This document shows positions 47,048-61,142 of a stretch of DNA of 64,000 nucleotides, in pieces. Source of the DNA: Hyperoodon ampullatus (lineage: Eukaryota > Chordata > Mammalia > Artiodactyla > Ziphiidae). Within the stretch, counting starts at the first letter, position 1. The number at the start of each line of letters is the position of its first letter. The notes beneath the pieces were generated by a model, which saw nothing but the letters and a program-made list of their open reading frames with translations, was not told the DNA's origin and did no database searches. The DNA lies in NCBI GenBank assembly GCA_949752795.1, contig CATKHW010000009.1, positions 496,001 to 560,000 on the forward strand, in the 5' to 3' direction. The translations under genes and the position numbers were made by a program.

Positions 47048-49815
47048 AATGAAATCAAAATGCTCAATGACCTCCGTCATCACAATGCACCAAAACCTTC
47101 TGATCACAATGATCCATAACACTTGTCATCACAATGCCCTATGACGCTGGTCATCACAATTATCCATGGTCTTCTCATCACAATGCTCCATGATCTTTGT
47201 CATCACAATGCTCAATACACTTATCATCACAGTGCTCCCTGACAGTTGTCATCAGTATGCTCCTTGAACACTGTCATGACAAGGCTCCATGCATTTTTCA
47301 TCACAATTATCCATTCCCCTTTCATCACAATGATCCAAGACCCCTGTAATCACAATGCTCCATGTCCTTGTCATCACAAAGCTCCATGACGCATGTCATC
47401 AGAATGCTCCATTGCCTTCTCATCACAATGCTCCATGTCCTTGTAATCACATTGCTTCAAAACCCCTGTAATCTCAATGCTCCATGCACCTTTTCATCAG
47501 AATGCTCCATGACCCTTTTCATCAAAATGCTCCATTACCCCTGACATCACAATGTTCCATAACCCCTGTCATCAAATTGTTCCATGACACTTTTCATCAA
47601 TTTGCTCCATGACCCTTTCATCACAATGCTCCCTGCCGTTCTCATCACAATGCACCACGACCTTGTCATCAAAATGCTTCATGACGTTTGTCATCACAAT
47701 GCTCCATGACCCTTGGCATCACAATGCTCCATGCCATTTCATCACAATGCTATATGAAACCTCTCATCACATTGCTCCATGCCCTTGTCACCGCAATGCT
47801 CCATGAGGCTTGTCATCACAGTGCTCGATACTCTTCTCATCACAATGCTCCATGCCCTTGTCATTACAATCCTCCATAACACATGTATCACAGTGTTCCG
47901 TGCCTTAGTCATCACAATGCTCCATGCCGAATCTCATCACAATAATCCATGAAAATTCCAGACCAATGCCCTTATCATCACAATGCTCCATTACACCTGT
48001 CATAATAATGCTCCATGACCCATGCCATCACAATGCTCTACTGCCTTGGCATGCAAGGCTCCATGACCCTTGTCATCACAATGCTCCAAGACCCCTGTAA
48101 TCACAATGCTCCATGCCCTTGTCATCACAAAGATCCATGACACATGTCATCAGAATGCTCCATGGCTTTCTCATCACAATGCTCCATGCCCTTGTAATCA
48201 CAATGCTCCAATACCCCTGTAATCACAATGCTCCATGCCCCTATTCATCAGAATGCTCCATGAGACTTGTCATCACAAGGCTTCATGGTCTTCTCATCAC
48301 ACTGCTCCAGGACCTTGTCATCACAATGCTCCATTCCCTTGTCATCACAATGCTCCTTGACCACTGTCATCACAATACTCCATGAATATTTTCAGGCCAA
48401 TGCTCCATGACTTTCTCATCACAGTGCTCCATGACCGTTGTCATCACAATGCTCCATGACCCCTCTCATCACAATGCTCCCTGACACCTGTCATCACAGT
48501 GCTCCATGCCCCTTGTCATTATAGTGATCCATGACGCTCCACATCATAATTATCCAAGGTCTTTTCATCAAATACTCCACGGTCTTGCTATCACAATTCT
48601 CCATGCCCTGTTGATCACAATGCTCTATGTCCCATGTCATTACAATTCTCCACGTCCTTGTCATCACAATGCTTCGTGACACTTCTCATCACAATGTTAC
48701 ATGATCTTGTCATCACAATTCTCCATGCACTTGTCATCGCAATGCTCTATGAACCCTGTCATAGCAAGCTCCATGCGCTTGTCATCACAATGCTTCACGA
48801 CGTGGTCATCTAAATTCTCAATGGCCCTTGTCATCAGAATGCTCCATGCCATTGTCATCACAATGCTCCATGACCCTTGTCATCACAATATTCCAAGCCC
48901 TTGACATCAAAATGCCCCCTTACCTTTTCGATCACAATCCTCCATGACACTTGGTTTCACAATGCTCCATGCCATTGTCATCACAATGGACAATGACATA
49001 TGTCATCACAATGCTCCCTGACACCTGTCTTCACAATACTCCATGACCATGTCATCACAATATTCCATGCCCTTGTCATCACAATGCGCCATGCCCACTC
49101 TCATCAAAATAATCCATAAATCCTGTCAGAGCAATGCTCCATGACCCCAGTCATCACAATGCTCCGTGACTCCAGTCATCACAATGCTTCATGACCTTTG
49201 TCATCAAAATAGTCCATGACCTCATCACACAAAGCTCTGTGACCTTTGTCACCACAATGCTCCATGAGATTTTTATCACAATGCTCTGTGACCCTTGTCA
49301 TCACAAAGCTCCATGCCTTTGTCAGCACAATGCTCCATGACCCTTGTCATCACAATGCTCGATGCACGTGTCAGCACAATGCTCCATAACCCAAGTCATC
49401 ACAGTGCACCATGCACTTGTCATCACAGTGCTCCTCATCCTTGTCATCAAAATGCTCAATAAACCTTGTCATCACAATGCTCCATGCACTTCTCCTCAAA
49501 ATGCTTTGTCACAACTGATATCACAATGTTCCATCACTAGTCATCACAATACTGCCTCACCCCTGTCATCACAATATTCCATGACCCCTGTAATCACAAT
49601 TCTCCATGCCCTTGTCATCACAAAGCTCCATGACGCATGTCATCAAAATGCTCCATGGCCTTCTCATCACAATGCTCCATGCCCTTGTCATCACAATGCT
49701 CCAACACCCCTGTAATCACAATGCTCCATGCCCCTTTTCATCTCTATGCTCCATGAACCCTGTCATCACAGTGCACCGTGCCCATCACCATAATATTTCA
49801 TGCTATTGTCATCAC
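47048..49815. repeat. Higher-order segment b (2,768 bp)
   Basis: Same general unit order as a, but with a single 325 bp string. Its closest match is b' at 56896-59711, at an offset of about 9,848 bp. It retains the CGATGCACGTGTCAGC and CACTAGTCATCAC units missing from a. Confidence 0.85.
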
Positions 49816-52322
49816 AATGAAATCAAAATGCTCAATGACCTCTGTCATCACAATGCACCAGACCCTTGTGATCACAATGTTCCATAACACTTGTCATCAC
49901 AATGCCCCATGACGCTGGTCATCACAATTATCCATGGTCTTCTCATCACAATGCTCCATGATCTTTGTCATCACAATGCTCAATACACTTATCATCACAA
50001 TGCTCCCTGACAGTTGTCATCAGTATGATCCTTGAACCCTGTCATGACAAGGCTCCATGCATTTTTCATCACAATGATCCATTCCCTTTTCATCACAATG
50101 CTCCAAGACCCCTGTAATCACAATGCTCCATGTCCTTGTCATCACAAAGCTCCATGACACATGTCATCAGATTGCTCCATTGCCTTCTCATCACAATGGT
50201 CCATGCCCTTGTCATCACATTGCTTCAAAACCCCTGTAATCTCAATGCTCCATGCACCTTTTCATCAGAATGCTCCATGCCCTTGTCATCACAATGCTCC
50301 ATTAACTTTGTCATCACAATCCTCCATTACACTTGGTATCACAATGCTCCATGCCATTGTCATAACAAGGGACAATGACATATGTCTTCACAATGCTCCT
50401 TGATACCTGTCTTCACAATACTCCTTGACCTTGTCATCACAATGTTCCAGGACCTTGTCATTACAATGTGCCATGCCCCCTGTCATCACAATAATCCATG
50501 AAACATGTCAGACCAATCTTCCATGCCACTGTCATCACAATGCTCCATGCCCTTGTCATCACAATGCTCCATGACCCCTGTCATCACAATGCTCCGTGAC
50601 TCCAGTGATCACAATGCTTCATGAACTTTGTCCTCACAATGGTCCATGCTCTCATCACAAAAGGCTCTGTGACCTTTGTCACCACAAAGTTCCATGCCCT
50701 TGTCATCTCAATGCTCCATGCCCAATGTCATATCAATAATCCATGAAACATGTCAGACCAATGTTCCATGCCACTGTCATCACATTGCTCCATGCCCTTG
50801 TCATCACAATGCTCCATGACCCCTGTCATCACAATGCTCCGTGACTCCAGTCATCACAATGATTCATGACCTTTGTCCTCACAATGGTCCATGCCCTCAT
50901 CAGTCAAGGCTCTTCTATCCTAATCACCACAACGCTCCATGAAATTTTCATCACAATGCTCTGTGTCCCTTGTCATCACAATGCTCCATGCCTTTGTCAG
51001 CACAATGCTCCATGACACTTGTCATCTAAATTCTCCATGCCCTTGTCAGCACAATGCTCCATGACACATGTCATCACAATGTGCCATGCTCTTTTCATCA
51101 CAATGCTCCCCATCCTTTTCATCACTATGCTCCATAAAACTTGTCATCACAATGCTCCATGCACTTCTCATCAAAATGCTCTCTCACCACATATATCACA
51201 ATGTTCCATCACTAGTCATCACAATACTCGCTCACCCGTGTCATCACAATGTTCCATGACCACCGTCATCACAGTGCTACATGCCCTTATCATCACAAAG
51301 CTCCATGACCCCTGACATCACAATGTACCATATCCCCTGTCACAAAATGCTCCATGACCCATTTCATCACAATGCTTCATGACCCTTGACATCACAATGT
51401 TCCATAACACCTGTCATCAAAATATTCCATGACCATGTCATCACAATGCTCCCTGCCCTTCTCATCACAATGCACCACGCCTTGCCAACAAAATGACCCA
51501 TGACATTTGTCATCACAAAGCCCCATGACCCTTGGCATCACAATGCTCCTTGCCATTGTCATCAGAATGCTCAATGAAATATCTCATCACATTGCTCCAT
51601 GCCCTTGTCATCACAATGCTCAATTACACCTGTCATTACAATGCTCCATGACCCCTGCCATCACAATGCTCCGTGACTCCAGTCATCACAATGCTTCATG
51701 ACCTTTGTCATCACAATAGTCCATGACCTCGTCACACAAAGCTCTGTGACCTTTGTCACCACAATGCTCCATGAAATTTTTATCACAATGCTCTGTGACC
51801 CTTGTCATCACAAAGCTCCATGCCTTTGTCAGCACAATGCTCCATGACCCTTGTCATGACAATGCTCGATGCACGTGTCAGCACAATGCTCCATAACCCA
51901 TGTCATCACAGTGCACCATGCACTTGTCATCAAAATGCTCCTCATCCTTGTCATCAAAATGCTCCATAAACCTTGTCATCACAATGCTCCATGCACTTCT
52001 CCTAAAAATGCTTTGTCATCACTGATATCACAATGTTCCATCACTAGTCATCACAATACTCCCTCACCCCTGTCATCACAATATTCCATGACCCCTGTAA
52101 TCACAATTCTCCATGCCCTTGTCATCACAAAGCTCCATGACGCATGTCATCAAAATGCTCCATGGCCTTCTCATCAAAATGCTCCATGCCCTTGTCATCA
52201 CAATGCTCCAACACCCCTGTAATCACAATGCTCCATGCCCCTCTTCATCTCAATGCTCCATGAACCCTGTCATCACAATGCACCGTGCCCATCACCATAA
52301 TATTTCATGCTATTGTCATCAC
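49816..52322. repeat. Higher-order segment c (2,507 bp), extra in the first copy
   Basis: Begins like b, then jumps near 50.29 kb to units that in b lie more than 1 kb further on, an internal deletion. It next has a local duplication (about 50.47-50.65 repeated at about 50.72-50.90), then a region at 51.0-51.7 kb resembling block 1 and 2 sequence more than its neighbours. No counterpart lies between b' and d'. Confidence 0.78.
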
Positions 52323-53781
52323 AATGAAATCAAAATGCTCAATGACCTCTGTCATCACAATGCACCAAACCCTTGTGATCACAATGTTCATAACACTTGT
52401 CATCACAATGCCCCATGCATGACGCTGGACATCACAATTATCCATGGTCTTCTCATCACAATGCTCCATGATCTTTCTCCTCACAATGCTCCATGTTCTT
52501 TGTCATCACAATGCTCAATACACTTATCATCACAATGCTCCCTGACTGTTGTCATCAGTACGCTCCTTGAACCCTCTCATGACAAGGCTCCATGCATTTT
52601 TCATCACAATGATCCATTCCCTTTTCATCACAATGCTCCAAGACCCCTGTAATCACAATGCTTCATGTGCTTGTCATCACAATGCTCCATTCCCTTGTCA
52701 TCACAATGCTCCATGACCCCTCTCATCACAATGCTCCATGCCCTTGTAATCACATTGCTTCAAAACCCCTGTAATCTCAATGCTCCAAGCACCTTTTCGT
52801 CAGAATGCTCCATGAACCTTTTAATCAAAATGCTCCATTAACCCTGACATAACAGTGTTCCATAACCCCTGTCATCAAAATGTTTCATGACACTTTTCAT
52901 CAATTTGCTCCATGACCCTGTCATCACAATGCTCCCTGCACTTCTCATCACAATGCACCACGACCTTGTCATCAAAATGCTCCATGACGTTTGTCATCAG
53001 AAAGCTCCATGACCCTTGGCATCAGAATGTTCCATGAGACTTCTGATCACAAGGCTCCATGGTCTTCTCATCACACTGCTCCAGGACTTTGTCATCACAA
53101 GGCTCCATTCCCTTGTCATCACAATGCTCCATGACCCCTCTCATCACAATGCTCCATGACACCTGTCATCACAATGCTCCATGCCCCTTGTCATTACAGA
53201 GATACATGACACTCTTCATCATAATTATCCATGGTCTTTTCATCACAATGCTCCACGGTCTTGCTATCGCAATTCTCCATGCCCTGTTCATCAAAATGCT
53301 CCATGTCCCATGTCATTACAATTCTCTAAGTCCTTGTCATCACAATGCTTCGTGACACTTCTCATCACAATGATACATGATCTTGTCATCACAATTCTCC
53401 ACATCCTTGTCATCAAAATGCTCCAAAAATCTTGTCATCACAATGCTCCATGCACTTTTCCTCAAAATGCTTTCTCACCAATGATATCACAATGTTCCAT
53501 CACTAGTCATCACAATACTCCCTCACCCTTGTCATCACAATATTCCATGACCCCTGTAATCACAATCCTCCATGCGCTTGTCATCACAAACCTCCATGAC
53601 GCATGTCATCAGAATGCTCCATGGCCTTCTCATAATAATGCTCCATGCCCTTGTCATCACAATGCTCCAACACCCCTGTAATCACAATGCTCCATGCCCC
53701 TTTTCATCTCAATGCTCCATGAACCCTATCATCACAATGCACCGTGCCCATCACCATAATATTTCATGCTATTGTCATCAC
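52323..53781. repeat. Higher-order segment d (1,459 bp)
   Basis: Short segment that matches d' (59712-61142). The shared signature is a doubled TTTCTCCTCACAAT unit near 52.48 and 59.86 kb. A frame running 52113-52652 (179 codons) is an accident of 24 bp units keeping register, not a gene. Confidence 0.84.
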
Positions 53782-56700
53782 AATGAAATCAAAATGCTCA
53801 ATGACCTCTGTCATCACAATGCACCAAACCCTTCTGATCACAATGTTCCATAACACTTGTCATCACAATGACCCATGACGCTGGTCATCACAGTTATCCA
53901 TGTTCTACTCATCACAATGCTCCATGATGTTTGTCATCACAATGCTCAATACACTTATCATCACAATGCTCCCTGACAGTTGTCATCAGTATGCTCCTTG
54001 AACCCTGTCATGACAAGGCTCCATGCATTTTTCATCACAATGCTCCATTCCCATTTCATCACAATGCTCCAAGACCCCTGTAATCACAATGCTCCATGTC
54101 CTTGTCATCACAAGCTCCATGACGCATGTCATCAGAATGCTCCATTGCCTTCTCATCAAATTGCTCCAAGCCCTTGTAATCACATTACTTCAAAACCTCT
54201 GTAATCTCAATGCTCCATGCACTTTTTCATCAGAATGCTCCATGACCCTTTTCATCAAAATGCTCCATTACCCCTGACATCACAATGTTCCATAACCCCT
54301 GTCATCAAAATGTTCAATGACACTTTTCATCAATTTGCTCCATGACCCTGTCATCACATTGCTCCCTGCCCTTCTCATCACAATGCACCACGACTTGTCA
54401 TCACAATGCTCCATGACGTTTGTCATCAGAAAGCTCCATGACCCTTGGCATCACAATGCTCCATGCCATTTCATCACAATGCTACATGAAACCTCTCATT
54501 ACATTGCTCCATGCCCTTGTCACCACCGTGATCCTTGTCGCTTGTCATCACAATGCTCGATACTCTTCTCATCACAATGCTCCATGACCTTGTCATTACA
54601 ATCCTCCATGACACATGTATCACAGTGTTCCGTGCCTTAGTCATCACAATGTTCCATGCAGAATCTCATCACAATAATCCATGAAATTTTCAGACCAATG
54701 TTCCATGCCCTTGTCATCACAATGCTCCATTACACCTGTCATAACAATGCTCCATGACACCTGCCATCACAACGTTCCACTGCTTTGGCATCCAAGGCTC
54801 AATGACCCTTGTCATCACAATGCTGCAAGACCCCTAAAATCACAATGTTCCATGCCCTTGTCATCACAAAGATCCATGACACATATCATCACAATGCTGC
54901 ATGGCCTTCTCATCACAATGCTCCATGCCCTTGTCATCACAATGTTCCAATACCCCTGTAATCAAAATGCTCCATGCCCCTATTCATCAGAATGCTCCAT
55001 GAGACTTGTCATCACAAGGCTCCATGGTTTTCTCATCACACTGCTCCAGGACCTTGTCATCACAATGCTCCATTCCCTTGTCATCACAATGCTCCTTGAC
55101 CACTGTCATCACAATACTCCATGAACATATTCAGGCCAATGCTCCATGACCTTCTCATCACAGTGCTCCATGACCCTTGTCATCACAATGCTCCATACCC
55201 TTGTCATCACAAAGACCCATGACACATGTCATCAGAATGCTCCATGGTCTTCTCATCACAATGCTCCATGCCCTTGTCATCACAATGCTCCAAGACCCCT
55301 GTAATCACAATGCTCCATGCCCCTATTCATCAGAATGCTCCATGAGACTTGTCATCACAAGGCTCCATGGTCTTCTCTTCACAATGCTCCAGGACCTTGT
55401 CATCACAATGCTCCATTCCCTTGTCATCACAATGCTCCTTGACCACTGTCATCACAATACTCCATGAACATATTCAGGCCAATGCTCCATGACCTTCTCA
55501 TCACAGTGCTCCATGACCCTTGTCATCAAAATGCTCCATGACCCCTCTCATCACTATGCTCCATGACACCTGTCATCACAATACTCCATGCCCCTTTTCA
55601 TTACAGTGATCCATGACGCTCTTCATCATAATTATCCATGGTCTTTTCATCACAATGCTCCACGGTCTTGCTATCACAATTCTCCATGCCCTGTTCATCA
55701 CAATGATCCATGTCCCATGTCATTACAATTCTCCACGTCCTTGTCATCACAATGCTTTGTGACACTTCTCATAATGTTACATGATCTTGTCATCACAATT
55801 CTCCATGCAATTGTCATCGCAATGCTCTATGAACCCTGTCATAGCAAGCTCCATGCGCTTGTCATCACAATGCTTCACGACGTGGTGATCAAAATTCTCA
55901 ATGGCCCTTGTCATCAGAATGCTCCCTGCCATTGTCATCACAATGCTCCATGACATTTGTCATCACAATGTTCCAAGCCCTTGTCATCAAAAGGCTCCAT
56001 TACCTTTGTCATCACAATCCTCCATGACACTTGGTATCACAATGCTCCATGCCATTGTCATCACAAGGGATAATGACATATGTCATCACAATGCTCCATG
56101 ACACCTGTCTTCACAATATTCCATGACCTTGTCATCACAATGTTCCATGCCCTTGTCATCACAATGCGCCATGCCCACTCTCATCAAAATAATCCATAAA
56201 TCTTGTCAGAGCAATGCTCCATGACCCCTGTCATCACAATGCTCCGTGACTCCAGTCATCACAATGCTTCATGACCTTTGTCATCACAATAGTCCATGAC
56301 CTCGTCACACAAAGCTCTGTGACCTTTTTCACCACAATGCTCCATGAAATTTTTATCACAATGCTCTGTGACCCTTGTCATCACAAAGCTCCATGCCTTT
56401 GTCAGCACAATGCTCCATGACCCTTGTCATCACAATGCTCGATGCACGTGTCAGCACAATGCTCCATAACCCATGTCATCACAATGCACCATGCACTTGT
56501 CATCACAATGCTCCACATCCTTGTCATCAAAATGCTCCATAAACCTTGTCATCACAATGCTCCATGCACTTCTCCTCAAAATGCTTTCTCACCACTGATA
56601 TCACAATGTTCCATCACTAGTCATCACAATACTCCCTCACCCCTGTCATCACAATATTCCATGACCCCTGTAATCACAATTCTCCATGCCCTTGTCATCA

Positions 56701-56895
56701 CAAAGCTCCATGACGCATGCCATCAGAATGCTCCATGGCCTTCTCATCACAATGCTCCATGCCCTTGTCATCACAATGCTCCAACACCCCTCTAATCACA
56801 ATGCTCCATGCCCCTTTACATCTCAATGCTCCATGAACCCTGTCATCACAATGCACCGTGCCCATCAACATAATATTTCATGCTATTGTCATCAC
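53782..56895. repeat. Higher-order segment a' (3,114 bp)
   Basis: Second copy of segment a, aligned at a constant offset of 9,534 bp across the 325 bp duplication and 411 bp beyond. It keeps the ~310 bp (about 56425-56735) that segment a has lost. Confidence 0.86.
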
Positions 56896-59711
56896 AATGA
56901 AATCAAAATGCTCAATGACCTCTGTCATCACAATGCACCAAAACCTTCTGATCACAATGATCCATAACACTTGTCATCACAATGCCCCATGACGCTGGTC
57001 ATCACAATTATCCATGGTCTTCTCATCACAATGCTCCATGATCTTTGTCATCACAATGCTCAATACACTTATCATGACAATGCTCCCTGACAGTTGTCAT
57101 CAGTATGCTCCTTGAACACTGTCATGACAAGGCTCCATGCATTTTTCATGACAATGATCCATTCCCTTTTCATCACAATGCTCCAAGACCCCTGTAATCA
57201 CAATGCTCCATGTCCTTGTCATCACAAAGCTCCATGACGCATGTCATCAGAATGCTCCATTGCCTTCTCATCACAATGCTCCATGCCCTTGTAATCACAT
57301 TGCTTCAAAACCCCTGTAATCTCAATGCTCCATGCACCTTTTCATCAGAATGCTCCATGACCCTTTTCATCAAAATGCTCCATTACCCCTGATATCAAAA
57401 AGTTCCATAACACCTGTCATCAAATTGTTCCATGACACTTTTCAGCAATTTGCTCCATGACCCTGTCATCACAATGCTCCCTGCCCTTCTCATCACAATG
57501 CACCACGACCTTGTCATCAAAATGCTTCATGACGTTTGGCATCACAATGCTCCATGACCCTTGGCATCACAATGCTCCATGCCATTTCATCACAATGCTA
57601 CATGAAACCTCTCACCACATTGCTCCATGCCCTTTTCACCACAATGCTCCATGAGGCTTGTCATCACAGTGCTCGATACTCTTCTCATCACAATGATCCA
57701 TGCCCTTGTCATTACAATCCTCCATAACACATGTATCACAGTGTTCCGTGCCTTAATCATCACAATATTCCATGCAGAATCTCATCACTATAATCCATGA
57801 AAATTTCAGACCAATGCCCTTATCATCACAATGCTCCATTACACCTGTCATAACAATGCTCCATGACCCCTGCCATCACAATGTTCTACTGCCTTGGCAT
57901 GCAAGGCTCCATTACCCTTGTCATCCCAATGCTCCAAGACCCCTGTAATCACAATGCTCCATGCCCTTGTCATCACAAAGATCCATGACACATGTCATCA
58001 GAATGCTCCATGGCCTTCTCATCACAATGCTCCATGCCCTTGTCATCACAATGCTCCAATACCCCTGTAATCACAATGCTCCATGCCCCTATTCATCAGA
58101 ATGCTCCATGAGACTTGTCATCACAAGGCTCCATGGTCTTCTCATCACACTGCTCCAGGACCTTGTCATCACAATGCTCCATTCCCTTGTCATCACAATG
58201 CTCCTTGACCACTGTCATCACAATACTCCATGAACATTTTCAGGCCAATGCTCCATGACTTTCTCATCACAGTGCTCCATGACCGTTGTCATCACAATGC
58301 TCCATGACCCCTCTCATCACAATGCTCCATGACACCTGTCATCACAATGCTCCATGCCCCTTGTCATTACAGTGATCCATGACGCTCTTCATCATAATTA
58401 TCCATGGTCTTTTCATCAAATGCTCCACGGTCTTGCTATCACAATTCTCCATGCCCTGTTGATCACAATGCTCTATGTCCCATGTCATTACAATTCTCCA
58501 CGTCCTTGTCATCACAATGCTACGTGACACTTCTCATCACAATGTTACATGATCTTGTCATCACAATTCTCCATGCACTTGTCATCGCAATGCTCTATGA
58601 CCCCTGTCATAGCAAGCTCCATGCGCTTGTCATCACAATGCTTCACGACGTGGTCATCTAAATTCTCAATGGCCCTTGTCATCAGAATGCTCCATGCCAT
58701 TGTCATCACAATGCTCCATGACATTTGTCATCACAATATTCCAAGCCCTTGACATCAAAATGCTCCCTTACCTTTTCGATCACAATCCTCCATGACACTT
58801 GGTGTCACAATGCTCCATGCCATTGTCATCACAATGGACAATGACATATGTCATCACAATGCTTCCTGACACCTGTCTTCACAATAATCCATGACCATGT
58901 CATCACAATATTCCATGCCCTTGTCACCACAATGCGCCATGCCCACTCTCATAAAAATAATCCATAAATCCTGTCAGAGCAATGCTCCATGACCCCTGTC
59001 ATCACAATGCTCCGTGACTCCAGTCATCACAATGCTTCATGACCTTTTTCATCACAATAATCCATGACCTCGTCACACAAAGCTTTGTGACCTTTGTCAC
59101 CACAATGCTCCATGAAATTTTTATCACAATGCTCTGTGACCCTTGTCATCACAAAGCTCCATGCCTTTGTCAGCACAATGCTCCATGACACTTGTCATCA
59201 CAATGCTCGATGCACGTGTCAGCAGAATGCTCCATAACCCATGTCATCACAGTTCACCATGCACTTGTCATCACAATGCTCCTCATCCTTGTCATCAAAA
59301 TGCTCCATAAACCTTGTCATCACAATGCTCCATGCACTTCTCCTCAAAATGCTTTGTCACCACTGATATCACAATGTTCCATCACTAGTCATCACAATAC
59401 TCCCTCACCCCTGTCATCACAATATTCCATGACCCCTGTAATCACAATTCTCCATGCCCTTGTCATCACAAAGCTCCATGACGCATGTCATCAAAATGCT
59501 CCATGGCTTTCTCATCACAGTGCTCCATGCCCTTGTCATCACAATGCTCCATGGCCTTCTCATCACAGTGCTCCATGCCCTTGTCATCACAATACTCCAA
59601 CACCCCTGTAATCACAATGCTCCATGCCCCTTTTCATCTCAATGCTCCATGAACCCTGTCATCACAATGCACCGTGCCCATCACCATAATATTTCATGCT
59701 ATTGTCATCAC
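56896..59711. repeat. Higher-order segment b' (2,816 bp)
   Basis: Second copy of b. It carries one extra two-unit duplication of about 49 bp near 59500-59600 (CATGGCTTTCTCATCACAG, then CATGGCCTTCTCATCACAG), explaining most of its extra length. Confidence 0.86.
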
Positions 59712-61142
59712 AATGAAATCAAAATGCTCAATGACCTCTGTCATCACAATGCACCAAACCCTTCTGATCACAATGTTCCATAACACTTGTCATCACAATG
59801 CCCCATGACGCTGGTCATCACAATTATCCATGGTCTTCTCATCACAATGCTCCATGATCTTTCTCCTCACAATTCTCCATTTTCTTTGTCATCACAATGC
59901 TCAATACACTTATCATCACAATGCTCCCTGACAGTTGTCATCAGTATGGTCCTTGAACACTGTCATGACAGGGCTCCATGCATTTTTCATCACAATGATC
60001 CATTCCCTTTTCATCACAATGCTCCAAGACCGGTGTAATCACAATGCTCCATGTGCTTGTCATCACAAAATTCCATGAAGCATTTCATCAGAATGCTCCA
60101 TTGCCTTCTCATCACAATGCTCCATGCCCTTGTAATCACATTGCTTCAAAACCCCTGTAATCTCAATTCTCCAAGCACCTTTTCGTCAGAATGCTCCATG
60201 AACCTTTTAATCAAAATGCTCCATTAACCATGACATCACAGTGTTCCATAACCCCTGTCATCAAAATGTTTCATGACACTTTTCATCAATTTGCTCCATG
60301 GCCCTGTCATCACAATGCTCCCTGCACTTCTCATCACAATGCACCACGACCTTGTCATCAAAATGCTCCATGACGTTTGTCATCAGAAAGCTCCATGACC
60401 CTTGGCATCAGAATGTTCCATGAGACTTCTGATCACAAGGCTCCATGGTCTTCTCATCACACTGCTCCAAGACCTTGTCATCACAATGCTCCATTCCCTT
60501 GTCATCACAATGCTCCATGACGCCTGTCATCACAATGCTCCATGCCCCTTTTCATTACAGAGATCCATGATGCTCTTCATCATAATTATCCATGGTCTTT
60601 TCATCACAATGCTCCACGGTCTTGCTATCGCAATTCTCCATGCCCTGTTCATCACAATGCTCCATGTCCCATGTCATTACAATTCTCCAAGTCCTTGTCA
60701 TCACAATGCTTCGTGACACTTCTCATCACAATGATACATGATCTTGTCATCACAATTCTCCACAACCTTGTCATCAAAATGCTCCAAAAATCTTGTCATC
60801 ACAATGCTCCATGCACTTTTCCTCAAAATGCTTTCTCACCAATGATATCACAATGTTCCATCACTAGTCATCACAATACTCCCTCACCCTTGTCATCACA
60901 ATATTCCATGACCCCTGTAATCACAATCCACCATGCCCTTGTCATCACAAAGCTCCATGACGCATGTCATCAGAATGCTCCATGGCCTTCTCATCATAAT
61001 GCTCCATGCCCTTGTCATCACAATGCTCCAACTCCCCTGTAATCACAATGCTCCACGCCCCTTTTCATCTCAATGCTCCATGAACTTTGTCATCACCATG
61101 CACCGTGCCCATCACCATAATATTTCATGCTATTGTCATCAC
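59712..61142. repeat. Higher-order segment d' (1,431 bp)
   Basis: Second copy of d, directly following b' with no equivalent of c. It closes a higher-order copy of 7,361 bp (53782-61142), compared with 9,536 bp for the first (44246-53781). Confidence 0.84.

Noticed and set aside
52113..52652. Long open reading frames in the minisatellite (for example 179 codons here, 166 codons at 53181-53681)
   Set aside because: The unit carries a stop in only one frame (the TGA of CCATGACC), and mixing 24 and 25 bp units lets frames stay open. Many such frames begin at TTG or CTG, overlap each other and encode the repeat in rotating frames. This is low-complexity by-product, not a gene.
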